A stretch of 64,000 nt of DNA from Solibaculum mannosilyticum. GTDB taxonomy: Bacteria > Bacillota > Clostridia > Oscillospirales > Acutalibacteraceae. The notes beneath the pieces are model-generated. The model ran no database searches, was not told the origin of the DNA, and saw only the letters and a program-made list of their open reading frames with translations. Shown here piece after piece: positions 46,467-53,745 of the stretch (positions are counted from its first letter, which is position 1; every line of letters starts with the position of its first letter). The translations under genes and the position numbers were made by a program. The DNA lies in the NCBI RefSeq assembly GCF_015140235.1, contig NZ_AP023321.1, forward strand, positions 434,001 to 498,000. The letters are read 5' to 3'.

Positions 46467-46490
46467 TCGACGCTTTTTGAGACGATTTAC

Positions 46491-46537
46491 AATTATGGGC
46501 ATTTCGTTCGTCGAAATGCCCATAATTTTTTTATATT
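46491..46537 (+). terminator. Terminator after secF
   Basis: AATTATGGGCATTTCG and CGAAATGCCCATAATT form a long stem with a 5-base loop and a T run. Confidence 0.92.
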
Positions 46538-46576
46538 TTTCCCCTAAAAAAACGACTACACAAATTGGATTCTTTA

Positions 46577-46906
46577 TGCTATAATACATTACAAGAGTTG
46601 GTTCCTTTTATTGCGGGCAAAAATGAATCGCGTTTTGCTGTTATTGGGCTAACAGTAAGACTGCCTAAGTTGGTTTGAACTCGCATATCAAGCGGGAGGA
46701 GGTCGATGTTCAACATAAGATATGGCTGCACCGGATGCATGAAAGAATCTTTATGAAGCAAAGTTTCTGAGAGTGCTAAACGGCAATGCGGAAAAAACCG
46801 TATATTGTTGGACGACCCTTTCCTTTAGAGCATTACGATGCTCTGTGGCTGCCGTTTGATACGGCGTGCAAATTTGCATTTGCTGCAAAATAAAGGAGTG
46901 AAGAAG
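46577..46906 (+). ncRNA. Hairpin-rich leader or independent structured RNA
   Basis: An extended -10 box (TGCTATAAT, 46577-46585) starts a 320-base stretch without an open reading frame of note. It can fold at least six stem-loops. These are CTGTTA/TAACAG (46638-46655), CATATC/GATATG (46684-46724) enclosing ATGT/ACAT, TGCA/TGCA (46727-46739), CATGAAAGA/TCTTTATG (46738-46755), AGAGCA/TGCTCT (46827-46844) and GCCGT/ACGGC (46851-46865). No T run separates it from the next gene. I do not recognise the family. It may be a riboswitch-like leader or a processed RNA. Confidence 0.5.
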
Positions 46907-47896
46907 ATGAGTAAGCGCATCCGACAGGGTCTGGCCGTTTTGCTAACCCTGTGCATCCTGTTTACATTACCTGTGATTTCATCCATGGCAGCAGAACCTG
47001 CCATCAATGTAACACCTGACGCAGACACCTCTTCGGCTGTAGTGGATATCATGATCCCCGACGCTGCCAATGAAGAAGTTTCTGTCATTTGCATGACCCC
47101 CGATTTCGAGGGCACTGATGTCAACCAATGGGCTGCAAATCCGAGTATGATCAGCTATTTGGATCAGATCACTCTGGATGAAACTGGCGCTGGCCAGATC
47201 ACCTTCCAGACCAGGGAAGAAGCCGTTGCCGGCAAATACCTGATGATCGTTGGTTGGTCCGGCGGACCCACCACCCAGTCCTTCCAGTTCAAAGAAGATG
47301 TTCCGGATTATACCATCGTTTCCGACAAAGACACCTATGAAGTCAATGAGATCATGAACTTGACCATCACGACTCCGAAAGATGTCAACGGCATTGGTAT
47401 TCTCAATGAGAACAACAAAGCTATCGGTTTGCTGAAGGTTAAGAGCTACTTCAACAGCGATTACACTCAGAAGATCTGGGAAGTCCAGATTTCCGTTGGT
47501 ACCGCTGGCGATCGTGAGCTTGGCCTGAAGGTCAACCAGGGTGGCAAATGGACTGTAACAGACGCTAAGCTGAATGTTACTATCACCAAGGCCGTTGTTG
47601 AGGCTGCTAAGATTTACGAGGCAGACTTCCAGGCTGACAGCATTGCAGTGAACGAGACCGTTCAGGTTAAGGTCCGTACCAATCTGGCTACTGAAAAGAT
47701 TGGCGTAAAGAATGAGCGTGACAAGTGGGTTACCATCACCAACGCTACTTACGAGGATACTGAGACTGAGCGCGTATGGACTGTTGAGATGTCCTTTGGT
47801 TCCGCTGGCATGCGTATCCTCAACTTCCTGGCTGCGGATGCAAATGGCGAATGGGCACCGGTAAATGTTCAGGATAGCATCGTTATCACAAAATAA
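46907..47896 (+). CDS. Small secreted protein with C-terminal modules shared with the GH92 enzyme
   Basis: 329 residues from the ATG at 46907 (AAAGGAG upstream). Signal peptide (about 1-27, ending SSMAAEP), a beta-rich N-terminal domain (about 28-130), and two related modules (about 134-232 and 234-329). The modules match the last two modules of the GH92 protein: the first has EVNEIMNLTITT...GTAGDR, and the last has FQADSIAVNETVQV and ends VQDSIVITK. The GH92 protein has FQADEVAVNEPVQV and ends VQDSILVTK. No sortase signal. It is probably exported and held at the surface through the shared modules. I do not recognise an enzymatic domain. Confidence 0.75.
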   Translation: MSKRIRQGLAVLLTLCILFTLPVISSMAAEPAINVTPDADTSSAVVDIMIPDAANEEVSVICMTPDFEGTDVNQWAANPSMISYLDQITLDETGAGQITFQTREEAVAGKYLMIVGWSGGPTTQSFQFKEDVPDYTIVSDKDTYEVNEIMNLTITTPKDVNGIGILNENNKAIGLLKVKSYFNSDYTQKIWEVQISVGTAGDRELGLKVNQGGKWTVTDAKLNVTITKAVVEAAKIYEADFQADSIAVNETVQVKVRTNLATEKIGVKNERDKWVTITNATYEDTETERVWTVEMSFGSAGMRILNFLAADANGEWAPVNVQDSIVITK

Positions 47897-47920
47897 TTTG
47901 TGATAATCAAAGCTTAAAAG

Positions 47921-47964
47921 ATTCCCCAGCAGTATTTCAAAATACTGCTGGGGAATTTCTTTTT
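47921..47964. terminator. Bidirectional terminator between the secreted protein and the phage-derived operon
   Basis: ATTCCCCAGCAGTATTT and AAATACTGCTGGGGAAT form a 17-bp stem with a minimal loop, followed by TTTCTTTTT. Its end touches the stop codon of the reverse-strand tail chaperone gene. Confidence 0.92.
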
Positions 47965-48385
47965 ATTCATTGATGCTGGGAGAAGAGGGCCATTGGACAT
48001 CATAAGGAAATTGTTCCTGCTGGGGGATATCGCGCAATGCTTGCCGGTAGTCTCGAAAACCCTGAGCGATATTGGAATCGACGTCAGGCATCTGTGTCCA
48101 ATCGCATTGGCTAAGCAAACGGTTGCGCCGCTGCCGGACTTGGAGGGCTTGCTGCTGGCGGTCGGCATCTTTAGCCTTTTGGAGCCACAGATCGTATTGA
48201 TCGGTAATCTCTTGTTCCAGGGTATCTCGGCACGGTTCGGTTAAGACATAGGCTTCATACTGATAAAAGGTCTGACCATCCATTTCAAAGGGAGTGACCT
48301 GATCGGTGAAAAGGAGGTAACAAGAATCGTGACCGCGGGGGCTGATTATAAAAGGCTGAGGATATACGTCGCTTTGCATTTTCAT
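47963..48385 (-). CDS. Phage tail assembly chaperone-like protein
   Basis: 140 residues. The C-terminal half shows the phage tail assembly chaperone pattern: RNRLLSQCDWTQMPD, then FRDYRQALRDIP, then FPYDVQWPSSP. In tailed phages such proteins follow the fibre gene and help fibre assembly. It is the last gene of a five-gene reverse-strand operon and starts 21 bases after the fibre gene. The N-terminal half is not recognised. Confidence 0.75.
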   Translation of the reverse strand: MKMQSDVYPQPFIISPRGHDSCYLLFTDQVTPFEMDGQTFYQYEAYVLTEPCRDTLEQEITDQYDLWLQKAKDADRQQQALQVRQRRNRLLSQCDWTQMPDVDSNIAQGFRDYRQALRDIPQQEQFPYDVQWPSSPSINE

Positions 48386-48406
48386 ATGAAAAAGACCTCC
48401 TTTTGA

Positions 48407-49831
48407 TTAAGCTTGATATTTTCCAAAAGCGGATACATGAAAGAGAACTTCAGGAGCGACGATGTCTTTTCCGCCATCCCAGATGCTGGGATATCCGGAT
48501 ACCCTGTCTTTTTCCACGCTGATAGGGATCCACAAAGGGGAGACATAGGAATCGGATCCCATTTGTTGGACGGTAACAGAAGGGATCTCAGTAAAGGTCT
48601 TGGGAAACACGATACTGATAGAATTCTGTAAGGGGATGCGCCGGCCGTCGGTATGCAGCTGATTGAAGTTCATGTTGTTCCAAGTACAGATGCCGTCGAT
48701 GGACATATACCCATCGGGATATTGGGAGATGGTACAGGACAGCATACCCGTCAAAGAATGGCCTTGTGTGCAAACCGATGTTTTCTTAGCCGCTTGGTGG
48801 GTGATGGATGGATAAATTTGACTCCACGGTTCCCATGCCGCCAAATAGAGATGCCGCCAAAAGATTTTAGAGGTATTTTGCGTATAATAGATCTGATAGA
48901 CCTTGCTTCCATTGCTCAGGACCTGTAGGAAACCAGCGCTGGTATCAGGGTAATGACGTTCAGCTGTGGCATTGGATGAGTATCCCTGAGGGAAAATACC
49001 CATGGTGGTAATGGAGTCCAAATCGGCGGAGCCCAGTTCAGACTGGAGGGCCAGATGGTTGGCCAGATTTGACTGTAGGCTCTCCACAATATTCAAGGCG
49101 GACTGGGCTGTCTGCTGAGCACTGCTGGCTTCAGAGGCGATGGAATTGGCGGTATCTTGGGCATCTTGTGCCGTGGAGAGAGCGGTACTGGAGTCTTCTG
49201 CACTGCTGTCAGCTGTGGTTTTGGCCTGCTGTGCCAGAGTTTTCGCCTGGTTGGCGATTTGGATGGCCTCATCACCGAGGGATTCAGCCGATTCAGCGGC
49301 TTGATTGGCACGGTCAGCAGCTTTCTGAGCATTTTCAGCTGCGGTCTGCAATTGCCCTTGTGTGGTTTGTCCTTGGCCGATGAGATCGGTCAAATCATCC
49401 CGGAGTTCTCTTCCTTCTAAAACGGCCTGGTTCAATTGAGGCAAAAAATCAACTGCCGATTCGGAAGGTTCTTGTCCCTCTAAATTGGGTAAAAAAAGGA
49501 TGTCAAAGACATAAGACGAGATGCTCTCCTGCTCTTTCACCAGAAAAAGTTCAAAACGGGCGCATCCGGCACAGGCCGTACATTGATCATCCAGTTCAAT
49601 TTCGAGAACCCCTGAAGCGGCGTCGGTGATGGAGATCCCATCTGTCTGGATGACCAACGTGAGATCGGATTTCTTGACATAGAGGATTGGCCGGCATCCC
49701 TGTAAATCAAAGGGCTTCCCACGTTCCAGGAGGGTCAAGGACAATACGGTGGAATCGTTTTGCTTGAGGGATAGTGGGGCGACCTGAGTGGATTGATACA
49801 AATCCAGAGAGAGAGGATAGGTGCGTTTCAT
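48407..49831 (-). CDS. Phage tail fibre / baseplate upper protein (BppU-like)
   Basis: 474 residues from the ATG at 49831 with AAAGGAG upstream; the frame is open another 43 codons within the previous gene. The N-terminus (about 1-130) has the BppU-type beta-sandwich start SLDLYQSTQVAPLSLKQNDST. Next comes a long Ala/Gln-rich coiled coil (about 150-280). The C-terminal part contains a knob-like repeat (YYTQNTSKIFWRHLYLAAWEPWSQI). It would serve as a receptor-binding fibre or adhesin. No capsid, portal or tail-sheath gene is nearby, so this is a remnant or a domesticated module. Confidence 0.7.
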   Translation of the reverse strand: MKRTYPLSLDLYQSTQVAPLSLKQNDSTVLSLTLLERGKPFDLQGCRPILYVKKSDLTLVIQTDGISITDAASGVLEIELDDQCTACAGCARFELFLVKEQESISSYVFDILFLPNLEGQEPSESAVDFLPQLNQAVLEGRELRDDLTDLIGQGQTTQGQLQTAAENAQKAADRANQAAESAESLGDEAIQIANQAKTLAQQAKTTADSSAEDSSTALSTAQDAQDTANSIASEASSAQQTAQSALNIVESLQSNLANHLALQSELGSADLDSITTMGIFPQGYSSNATAERHYPDTSAGFLQVLSNGSKVYQIYYTQNTSKIFWRHLYLAAWEPWSQIYPSITHQAAKKTSVCTQGHSLTGMLSCTISQYPDGYMSIDGICTWNNMNFNQLHTDGRRIPLQNSISIVFPKTFTEIPSVTVQQMGSDSYVSPLWIPISVEKDRVSGYPSIWDGGKDIVAPEVLFHVSAFGKYQA

Positions 49832-49833
49832 AA

Positions 49834-50229
49834 TCAGTCTCCTTTCAGAGGGAGGTTTTTGTGGGGACAGGAAGGGTTTGATACAATAGGGGACAGCGGC
49901 TGAAAGACGCCCAATTGAGAAGCGTACAAAGCGGCTGCAAGCACAATGCGTTCTCTCCACTGGAGGAACATGCTTTTGCCAAGCGGGATTTTTTCACAAG
50001 CGTCTTCCACCGTTTGACGGGGTTGACCAAACCATACGGAAAAAAGAGCTTGTCCACTGGTGTTTTGGAAACGTTGGTACACACAGAGGGATACCTTACG
50101 CCAGATCATCTGTTCCAAGTCACATGGGCCAGAGGGATGGGATACATTCAATGGGAAATTCGGCTGGGAAAAGCAGGCGTGTAATTTGGCCTCCACGATA
50201 CGGAACTGTTGGCGGGAGAGTGCAGTCAA
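49834..50229 (-). CDS. Small phage-type regulator-like protein
   Basis: 131 residues from a TTG at 50229 with GAAGGAGTGATCC upstream. The upstream open frame reaches into the neighbouring gene and is not coding. The C-terminal half, IPLGKSMFLQWRERIVLAAALY, resembles the HTH and trailing helix of RinA/ArpU-type late regulators of Gram-positive phages; this is weak pattern similarity. It ends 2 bases before the fibre gene, with the fibre ribosome binding site inside it. The alternative is a structural adaptor of unknown type. Confidence 0.5.
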   Translation of the reverse strand: MTALSRQQFRIVEAKLHACFSQPNFPLNVSHPSGPCDLEQMIWRKVSLCVYQRFQNTSGQALFSVWFGQPRQTVEDACEKIPLGKSMFLQWRERIVLAAALYASQLGVFQPLSPIVSNPSCPHKNLPLKGD

Positions 50230-50245
50230 AGGATCACTCCTTCTG

Positions 50246-50482
50246 TCACATGGCGGAACGGCGGGATTTCTGACGTTCCATTTTGACAATACCATCAAAG
50301 AGCTGCCGCGGATCGGCCCGGACAAGGCGGGAGAACTGCAACAGAACCGCTACATGAGGATATGCCACGCCATTTTCCCATTTGGAGATGGTGGTTTGAT
50401 CTACATCCAATAAGTCGGCCAGCTGACATTGTGTAAATCCGGATTTCATGCGGTAGGCGCGAAAAATGTTATGTTCTTGCAC
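50246..50482 (-). CDS. XRE-family HTH regulator
   Basis: 78 residues from a GTG at 50482 with AAAGGAG upstream. The Cro/CI-type HTH spans FTQCQLADLLDVDQTTISKW (residues about 16-35), followed by ENGVAYPHVAVLLQFSRL. It is a single-domain DNA-binding protein like Cro. It is the second gene of the phage-derived operon, opposite in orientation to the XRE repressor at 50867. Together these resemble a lysogeny switch pair. Confidence 0.85.
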   Translation of the reverse strand: MQEHNIFRAYRMKSGFTQCQLADLLDVDQTTISKWENGVAYPHVAVLLQFSRLVRADPRQLFDGIVKMERQKSRRSAM

Positions 50483-50512
50483 GATTGCTTCACTCCTTTC
50501 CTGATAGCAGCG

Positions 50513-50689
50513 TCATGGACGTGCAGGACGGCTCATCACTCGGATTTGACGGGGACATCCCAAGTAAAGGCAGGTAAATGTTTTTCCTCCGGTGTGGAAG
50601 GCCCAATAGCATCCAGGGCATAGGGTACGGAAGGAAACCGGATGATTTTCTGACGGACAAGGATAGCAAGATGAGGATGATACATTCAT
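50513..50689 (-). CDS. 58-residue Cys-rich mini-protein
   Basis: A short frame, ATG at 50689 with AAGGAGG ten bases upstream and a TGA at 50513. The protein has six cysteines in the pattern CYPC, CPGC and CLYLGC, which looks like a small zinc-binding fold. It is the first gene of the phage-derived operon, 30 bases before the XRE gene. Good ribosome binding site, clean spacing and ordered cysteines argue that it is real. Function unknown. Confidence 0.6.
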   Translation of the reverse strand: MNVSSSSCYPCPSENHPVSFRTLCPGCYWAFHTGGKTFTCLYLGCPRQIRVMSRPARP

Positions 50690-50716
50690 TTTGCAATGCC
50701 TCCTTCAAAGAAAAAA

Positions 50717-50807
50717 ATTAGCAAAATGATAATTTTATAAGTACAATAACCTCCTTATCTCTGTAGACTGCAAGGGAATAAGGGTTAAATATTAGCAATC
50801 TGACAAT
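50717..50807. promoter_or_regulatory. Two 17-bp operator-like repeats between divergent phage-type genes
   Basis: ATTAGCAAAATGATAAT (50717-50733) and ATTAGCAATCTGACAAT (50791-50807) agree at 14 of 17 bases. Each is an imperfect dyad (ATTAGCA against ATTATCA or ATTGTCA). They flank the divergent start region and are likely binding sites for one of the two XRE proteins. Confidence 0.65.
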
Positions 50808-50814
50808 GTTATAA

Positions 50815-50843
50815 TTGACTTGTAAAATCGAGTCCGATACAAT
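50815..50843 (+). promoter_or_regulatory. Promoter of the XRE repressor
   Basis: TTGACT (50815-50820), 17 bases, TACAAT (50838-50843), just downstream of the second operator repeat. Confidence 0.8.
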
Positions 50844-50866
50844 GAAACCAAAGGATGTGAGGCGAT

Positions 50867-51250
50867 ATGATAGGGGAAAACATTAGAGCGGCCAGAGAGG
50901 CGAAGGGATACAAACAAATTGACTTGGCCAGACGAATGCATATCTCACCCACTCGACTCAACTTCTGGGAAAAAAACAAGAGAGAACCCAACATCCAGAT
51001 GCTTCAGAAACTTTCCTATGTTTTAGAAGTGAGCTGTGACTACTTGATTTTTGGCAAAGAGGCCTTAAAAAGAGGTCCAGTACTCACAGAGGAAAAACAG
51101 GTGCAGGACATTTTGGATCAGAACACCATAAAATTGGCGCAGAAATTGATCAAAGCAGGAGTACTAAAGGAAGGGGAAGATCTGACACAGGGACAATTGG
51201 AGAAGATCCTACGGGTACTTCGTATCGTCTTGGAGGATGTGGACGAGTAG
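50867..51250 (+). CDS. XRE-family repressor
   Basis: 127 residues. The N-terminal HTH (about 1-65) contains KGYKQIDLARRMHISPTRLN and FWEKNKREPNIQMLQKLSYVL. A helical C-terminal part (about 75-127) probably makes the dimer contacts. It is a CI-like repressor. Divergent from the Cys-rich/XRE/fibre operon, with operator repeats in between, so it probably silences that operon and itself. No protease-sensitive LexA-type domain is present. Confidence 0.88.
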   Translation: MIGENIRAAREAKGYKQIDLARRMHISPTRLNFWEKNKREPNIQMLQKLSYVLEVSCDYLIFGKEALKRGPVLTEEKQVQDILDQNTIKLAQKLIKAGVLKEGEDLTQGQLEKILRVLRIVLEDVDE

Positions 51251-51364
51251 AGGAACGATTTTGTCACACAAGTGGATTCGTCTTTGTTTCATCAAAAAAG
51301 AGCAGAGGACGTAGAGATTCGGATAACTGTCGGAATAGCACGATGGATGGAAAACCTTCTTCAA
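51209..51364 (-). CDS. Possible 51-residue protein antisense to the XRE repressor end
   Basis: A TTG at 51364 is preceded by AGGAGG seven bases away, and a TTGCTT/TATAAT promoter lies at 51407-51435. The frame runs 51 codons and overlaps the last 42 bases of the XRE gene on the opposite strand. The product starts KKVFHPSCYSDSYPN and resembles nothing I know. Signals are strong but the short product gives little proof. Confidence 0.35.
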   Translation of the reverse strand: MKKVFHPSCYSDSYPNLYVLCSFLMKQRRIHLCDKIVPLLVHILQDDTKYP

Positions 51365-51406
51365 AATGACACCTCCTCCCGAAAAAAGAACATTAGTTCT
51401 AGTGGT

Positions 51407-51435
51407 ATTATATCACACAGGGGAAAACAAAGCAA
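51407..51435 (-). promoter_or_regulatory. Reverse-strand promoter towards the XRE gene
   Basis: On the minus strand TTGCTT (51430-51435), 17 bases, TATAAT (51407-51412). It would make an RNA running into the XRE gene in antisense and drive the small frame at 51209-51364. Confidence 0.6.
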
Positions 51436-51540
51436 GAACATATTTTCTATTTTAGGAGAGAATAGTAACATTGCACAGGAAAAAAAGCCAAGTTTCGTCA
51501 ATAAAACAATGGAAGAGGTAAAAAATAGGGGGAATAAAAG

Positions 51541-51580
51541 AAAAAACACGCCGGATTGATGATAATCCAGCGTGTTTTTT
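51541..51580. terminator. Terminator downstream of the cotJC fragment
   Basis: AAACACGC-CGGATT pairs with AATCCA-GCGTGTTT (one internal mismatch), with TTTTTTC on the plus side and an A run on the other side. Confidence 0.8.
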
Positions 51581-51625
51581 CTTTGTACAGGAGGTTGATA
51601 GGAAGGCTGAGAGGATAAAGGAAGG

Positions 51626-52084
51626 CTATTTGCAATTAGGACCAGTAGGTTTATCGAAGGAGGGATTAAAGGCATAGAAGTTGCGATAATCCAATTTTTC
51701 TTGTACGAGGCGAAGCCCTTCGCCAAACCTCTGATAATGGACGATTTCACGTTCCCGCAGGAACTTAATGGGATCACGGACATCGGGATCATCGGTAAAA
51801 CGGAGGATGTTATCGTAAGTACTCCGTGCTTTTTGTTCGGCAGCGAGGTCTTCGTGGAGGTCTGTGATGGGGTCGCCTTTGACTTGGAGGTAAGAGGCGG
51901 TAAAAGGCGCGCCGGAAGCGGCTACCGGATAGACTCCAGTGGTATGATCCACAAAGTAGTCGGAGAAGCCGGCTTTTTTAATCTCTTCCATCGAGAGATC
52001 ACGGGTCAGCTGATGGACCAAGGTAGCCACCATCTCCAGATGGGCCAGCTCTTCTGTACCTACAGAAGCATGAAAATGTTCCAA
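51626..52084 (-). pseudogene. cotJC: Manganese catalase / spore coat protein CotJC, 5' part missing
   Basis: About 145 residues matching the C-terminal three quarters of CotJC: GTEELAHLEMVATLVHQLTR, FVDHTTGVYPVAASGAPF, LHEDLAAEQKARSTYDNILR, REREIVHYQRFGE, and the tail FYAFNPSFDKP. The normal N-terminal helices, which supply part of the dimanganese site, are absent. The homology begins at the GTEE segment, and 48 bases upstream is the stop codon of a serine recombinase gene in the same frame. A TTG at 52084 could in theory start a short product but has no good ribosome binding site. It is most likely the 3' half of a gene split by a mobile element. Confidence 0.85.
52051..52068. other. Candidate recombinase attachment site in cotJC
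   Basis: CTTCTGTA-CC-TACAGAAG is an 8-2-8 inverted repeat with a two-base centre, the layout of crossover sites for large serine recombinases. It lies exactly where CotJC similarity begins; the central bases fall in the Gly codon of GTEE. The recombinase gene is immediately next to it. Confidence 0.55.
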
Positions 52085-52111
52085 ATAGGGAGGACGTCTT
52101 TTATTAGAAAA

Positions 52112-53707
52112 TCATATGGAACAATAACTCCAGGAAAAAGGGAGAAAGCGAAATTGAACGTTCACATGATGTTTATCGTTGACCACGATTTTTTCCAGAA
52201 TATATCGATAGAAATCTTCTTGAGATTGCGTACCGTTTATCGTTTCTGCAAGGGTGTCTTGAATCTGCCGGATAAGTTCATATTGATTTGTGCCGGATTC
52301 CTTTTTAGAAGCGGCCTTTATATTGGAACAGAGGGAGGAAAACTCTTGTTCATATTTTGTCCTTACCGATAAAAACTCATCCTGATCGATTCGGCCGGAT
52401 AAGTAAAGATCGATTAGACGTATACGTTTTTGTTCGAAAAGATGGATCTGCTGTTTCCATGGCGCAATGGGCGATTCAGCCGCATCGGTTTCCAGCACAT
52501 GCTGGACGATACGAATCAGATGATCCGTGATTTTTTGGCGGTCGAAGCAAAGGTTTTGCCAGGTAAGACATAAAATATGCATGATGTCGTCGTTGCGTAT
52601 GCCGAGGCCCGGACAACCGATGCAGTTTCCCTCTGGATCGGTGTGCGGGTTTCCATGCCGGCATGCCTCCAGACAACGCCATGCCTTGTATTGACTTCCA
52701 TCTTTTCTGGTTTTATACCGCGCCACATAACTAGATCCACAATACCCGCATTTGATTTTTCCGGATAGGCCATAACGACAGCTGTGTTTTGTCTGCCCCT
52801 TTTGAGAAGAGGAGCGGATGTCTAACAGACGGTTTGCACGATCAAATAAGTCACGGGGGACAATAGGTTCGTGATGATCCCTTAATACGATCAAAGACTC
52901 TTGCCCACGGTTGTACTTTTTCTCGTGTGAGAGATAGTCAGGTGTAAAGGTTTTTTTCTGGATTAAATCACCGCAGTATTTTTCATTGCGGAGAATGCGC
53001 AAAATCACACTGCTTTGCCATTTTTTAACGCGCATAGGATGGATTCCGGCCTCCTGGAGCTCCCGGGCAATGACGTGTGTACCTTTTCCCTCCTCCACAA
53101 ATTTATGAAAGATGAGACGTACAATCTTTGCGCCCTCCTCATTGACGTACAATTTACCACCGTGTACGTCATAACCGAGCAGGCTCCGGCCGAATACAAC
53201 CCCCTGTTCCATTTGACGTCTTTGTCCCCACTTGACCCGTTCCGATGTCTTACGGCTCTCCTCCTGGGCAATGGATGATAAGATAGTCAACCGAAGTTCC
53301 GAATCAGTGTCCAGCGTATTAATATTGTCGTTCATAAAGAACACGCCGACGCCGTATTTTTTTAGTTCACGGGTATAATAGATGCTGTCCAACGTGTTTC
53401 TGGCAAATCGGGAAATCTCCTTTGTGACGATGAGATCAAAGTCACCCTGTTTTGCGCGCTCTATCATTTGATGAAAAGCCCTGCGTTTTTTGGTATTGGT
53501 GCCGGAGATGCCTTCATCAGCAAAGATCTGGACTAGTTCCCAATTTGGGTGCCGTTGGACATAGAGGCCAAAGTACCGTTTCTGACTCTCAAACGAATTG
53601 GCCTGGTCCTCCTTGTCGGTGGAGACGCGGCAATAGACAGCCACCCGTTTCTTCGCATTGGCCGATTCCTTCTCTGGATGCAGATATTCCAAGAAATCCG
53701 TAGTCAA
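52112..53707 (-). CDS. Large serine recombinase
   Basis: 531 residues. The resolvase domain (about 20-165) has the catalytic Ser29 in VAVYCRVSTDKEDQ, then DEGISGTNTKKR and KEISRFARNT. Then come the recombinase domain (LLGYDVHGGKLYVNEEGAKIV) and a zinc-ribbon region (KCGYCGSS, later CLEAC and CIGCPG). A coiled-coil arm (about 420-500) follows. It performs integration and excision of prophages, skin-type and ICE-type elements. The start is unclear: TTG at 53707 sits close to AAAGGGGG, so a slightly later start is possible. The 3' end abuts the candidate att site in cotJC, as usual for such recombinases. Confidence 0.93.
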   Translation of the reverse strand: MTTDFLEYLHPEKESANAKKRVAVYCRVSTDKEDQANSFESQKRYFGLYVQRHPNWELVQIFADEGISGTNTKKRRAFHQMIERAKQGDFDLIVTKEISRFARNTLDSIYYTRELKKYGVGVFFMNDNINTLDTDSELRLTILSSIAQEESRKTSERVKWGQRRQMEQGVVFGRSLLGYDVHGGKLYVNEEGAKIVRLIFHKFVEEGKGTHVIARELQEAGIHPMRVKKWQSSVILRILRNEKYCGDLIQKKTFTPDYLSHEKKYNRGQESLIVLRDHHEPIVPRDLFDRANRLLDIRSSSQKGQTKHSCRYGLSGKIKCGYCGSSYVARYKTRKDGSQYKAWRCLEACRHGNPHTDPEGNCIGCPGLGIRNDDIMHILCLTWQNLCFDRQKITDHLIRIVQHVLETDAAESPIAPWKQQIHLFEQKRIRLIDLYLSGRIDQDEFLSVRTKYEQEFSSLCSNIKAASKKESGTNQYELIRQIQDTLAETINGTQSQEDFYRYILEKIVVNDKHHVNVQFRFLPFSWSYCSI

Positions 53708-53745
53708 TCCCCCTTTTGCTCTGGATCAAACAAAAAACCAATCGG

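Noticed and set aside
50738-50757. Second AAGGAGG in the reverse direction in the phage-type control region
   Set aside because: Only a three-codon frame (TTG TAC TTA) follows before a stop, so it does not define a gene.
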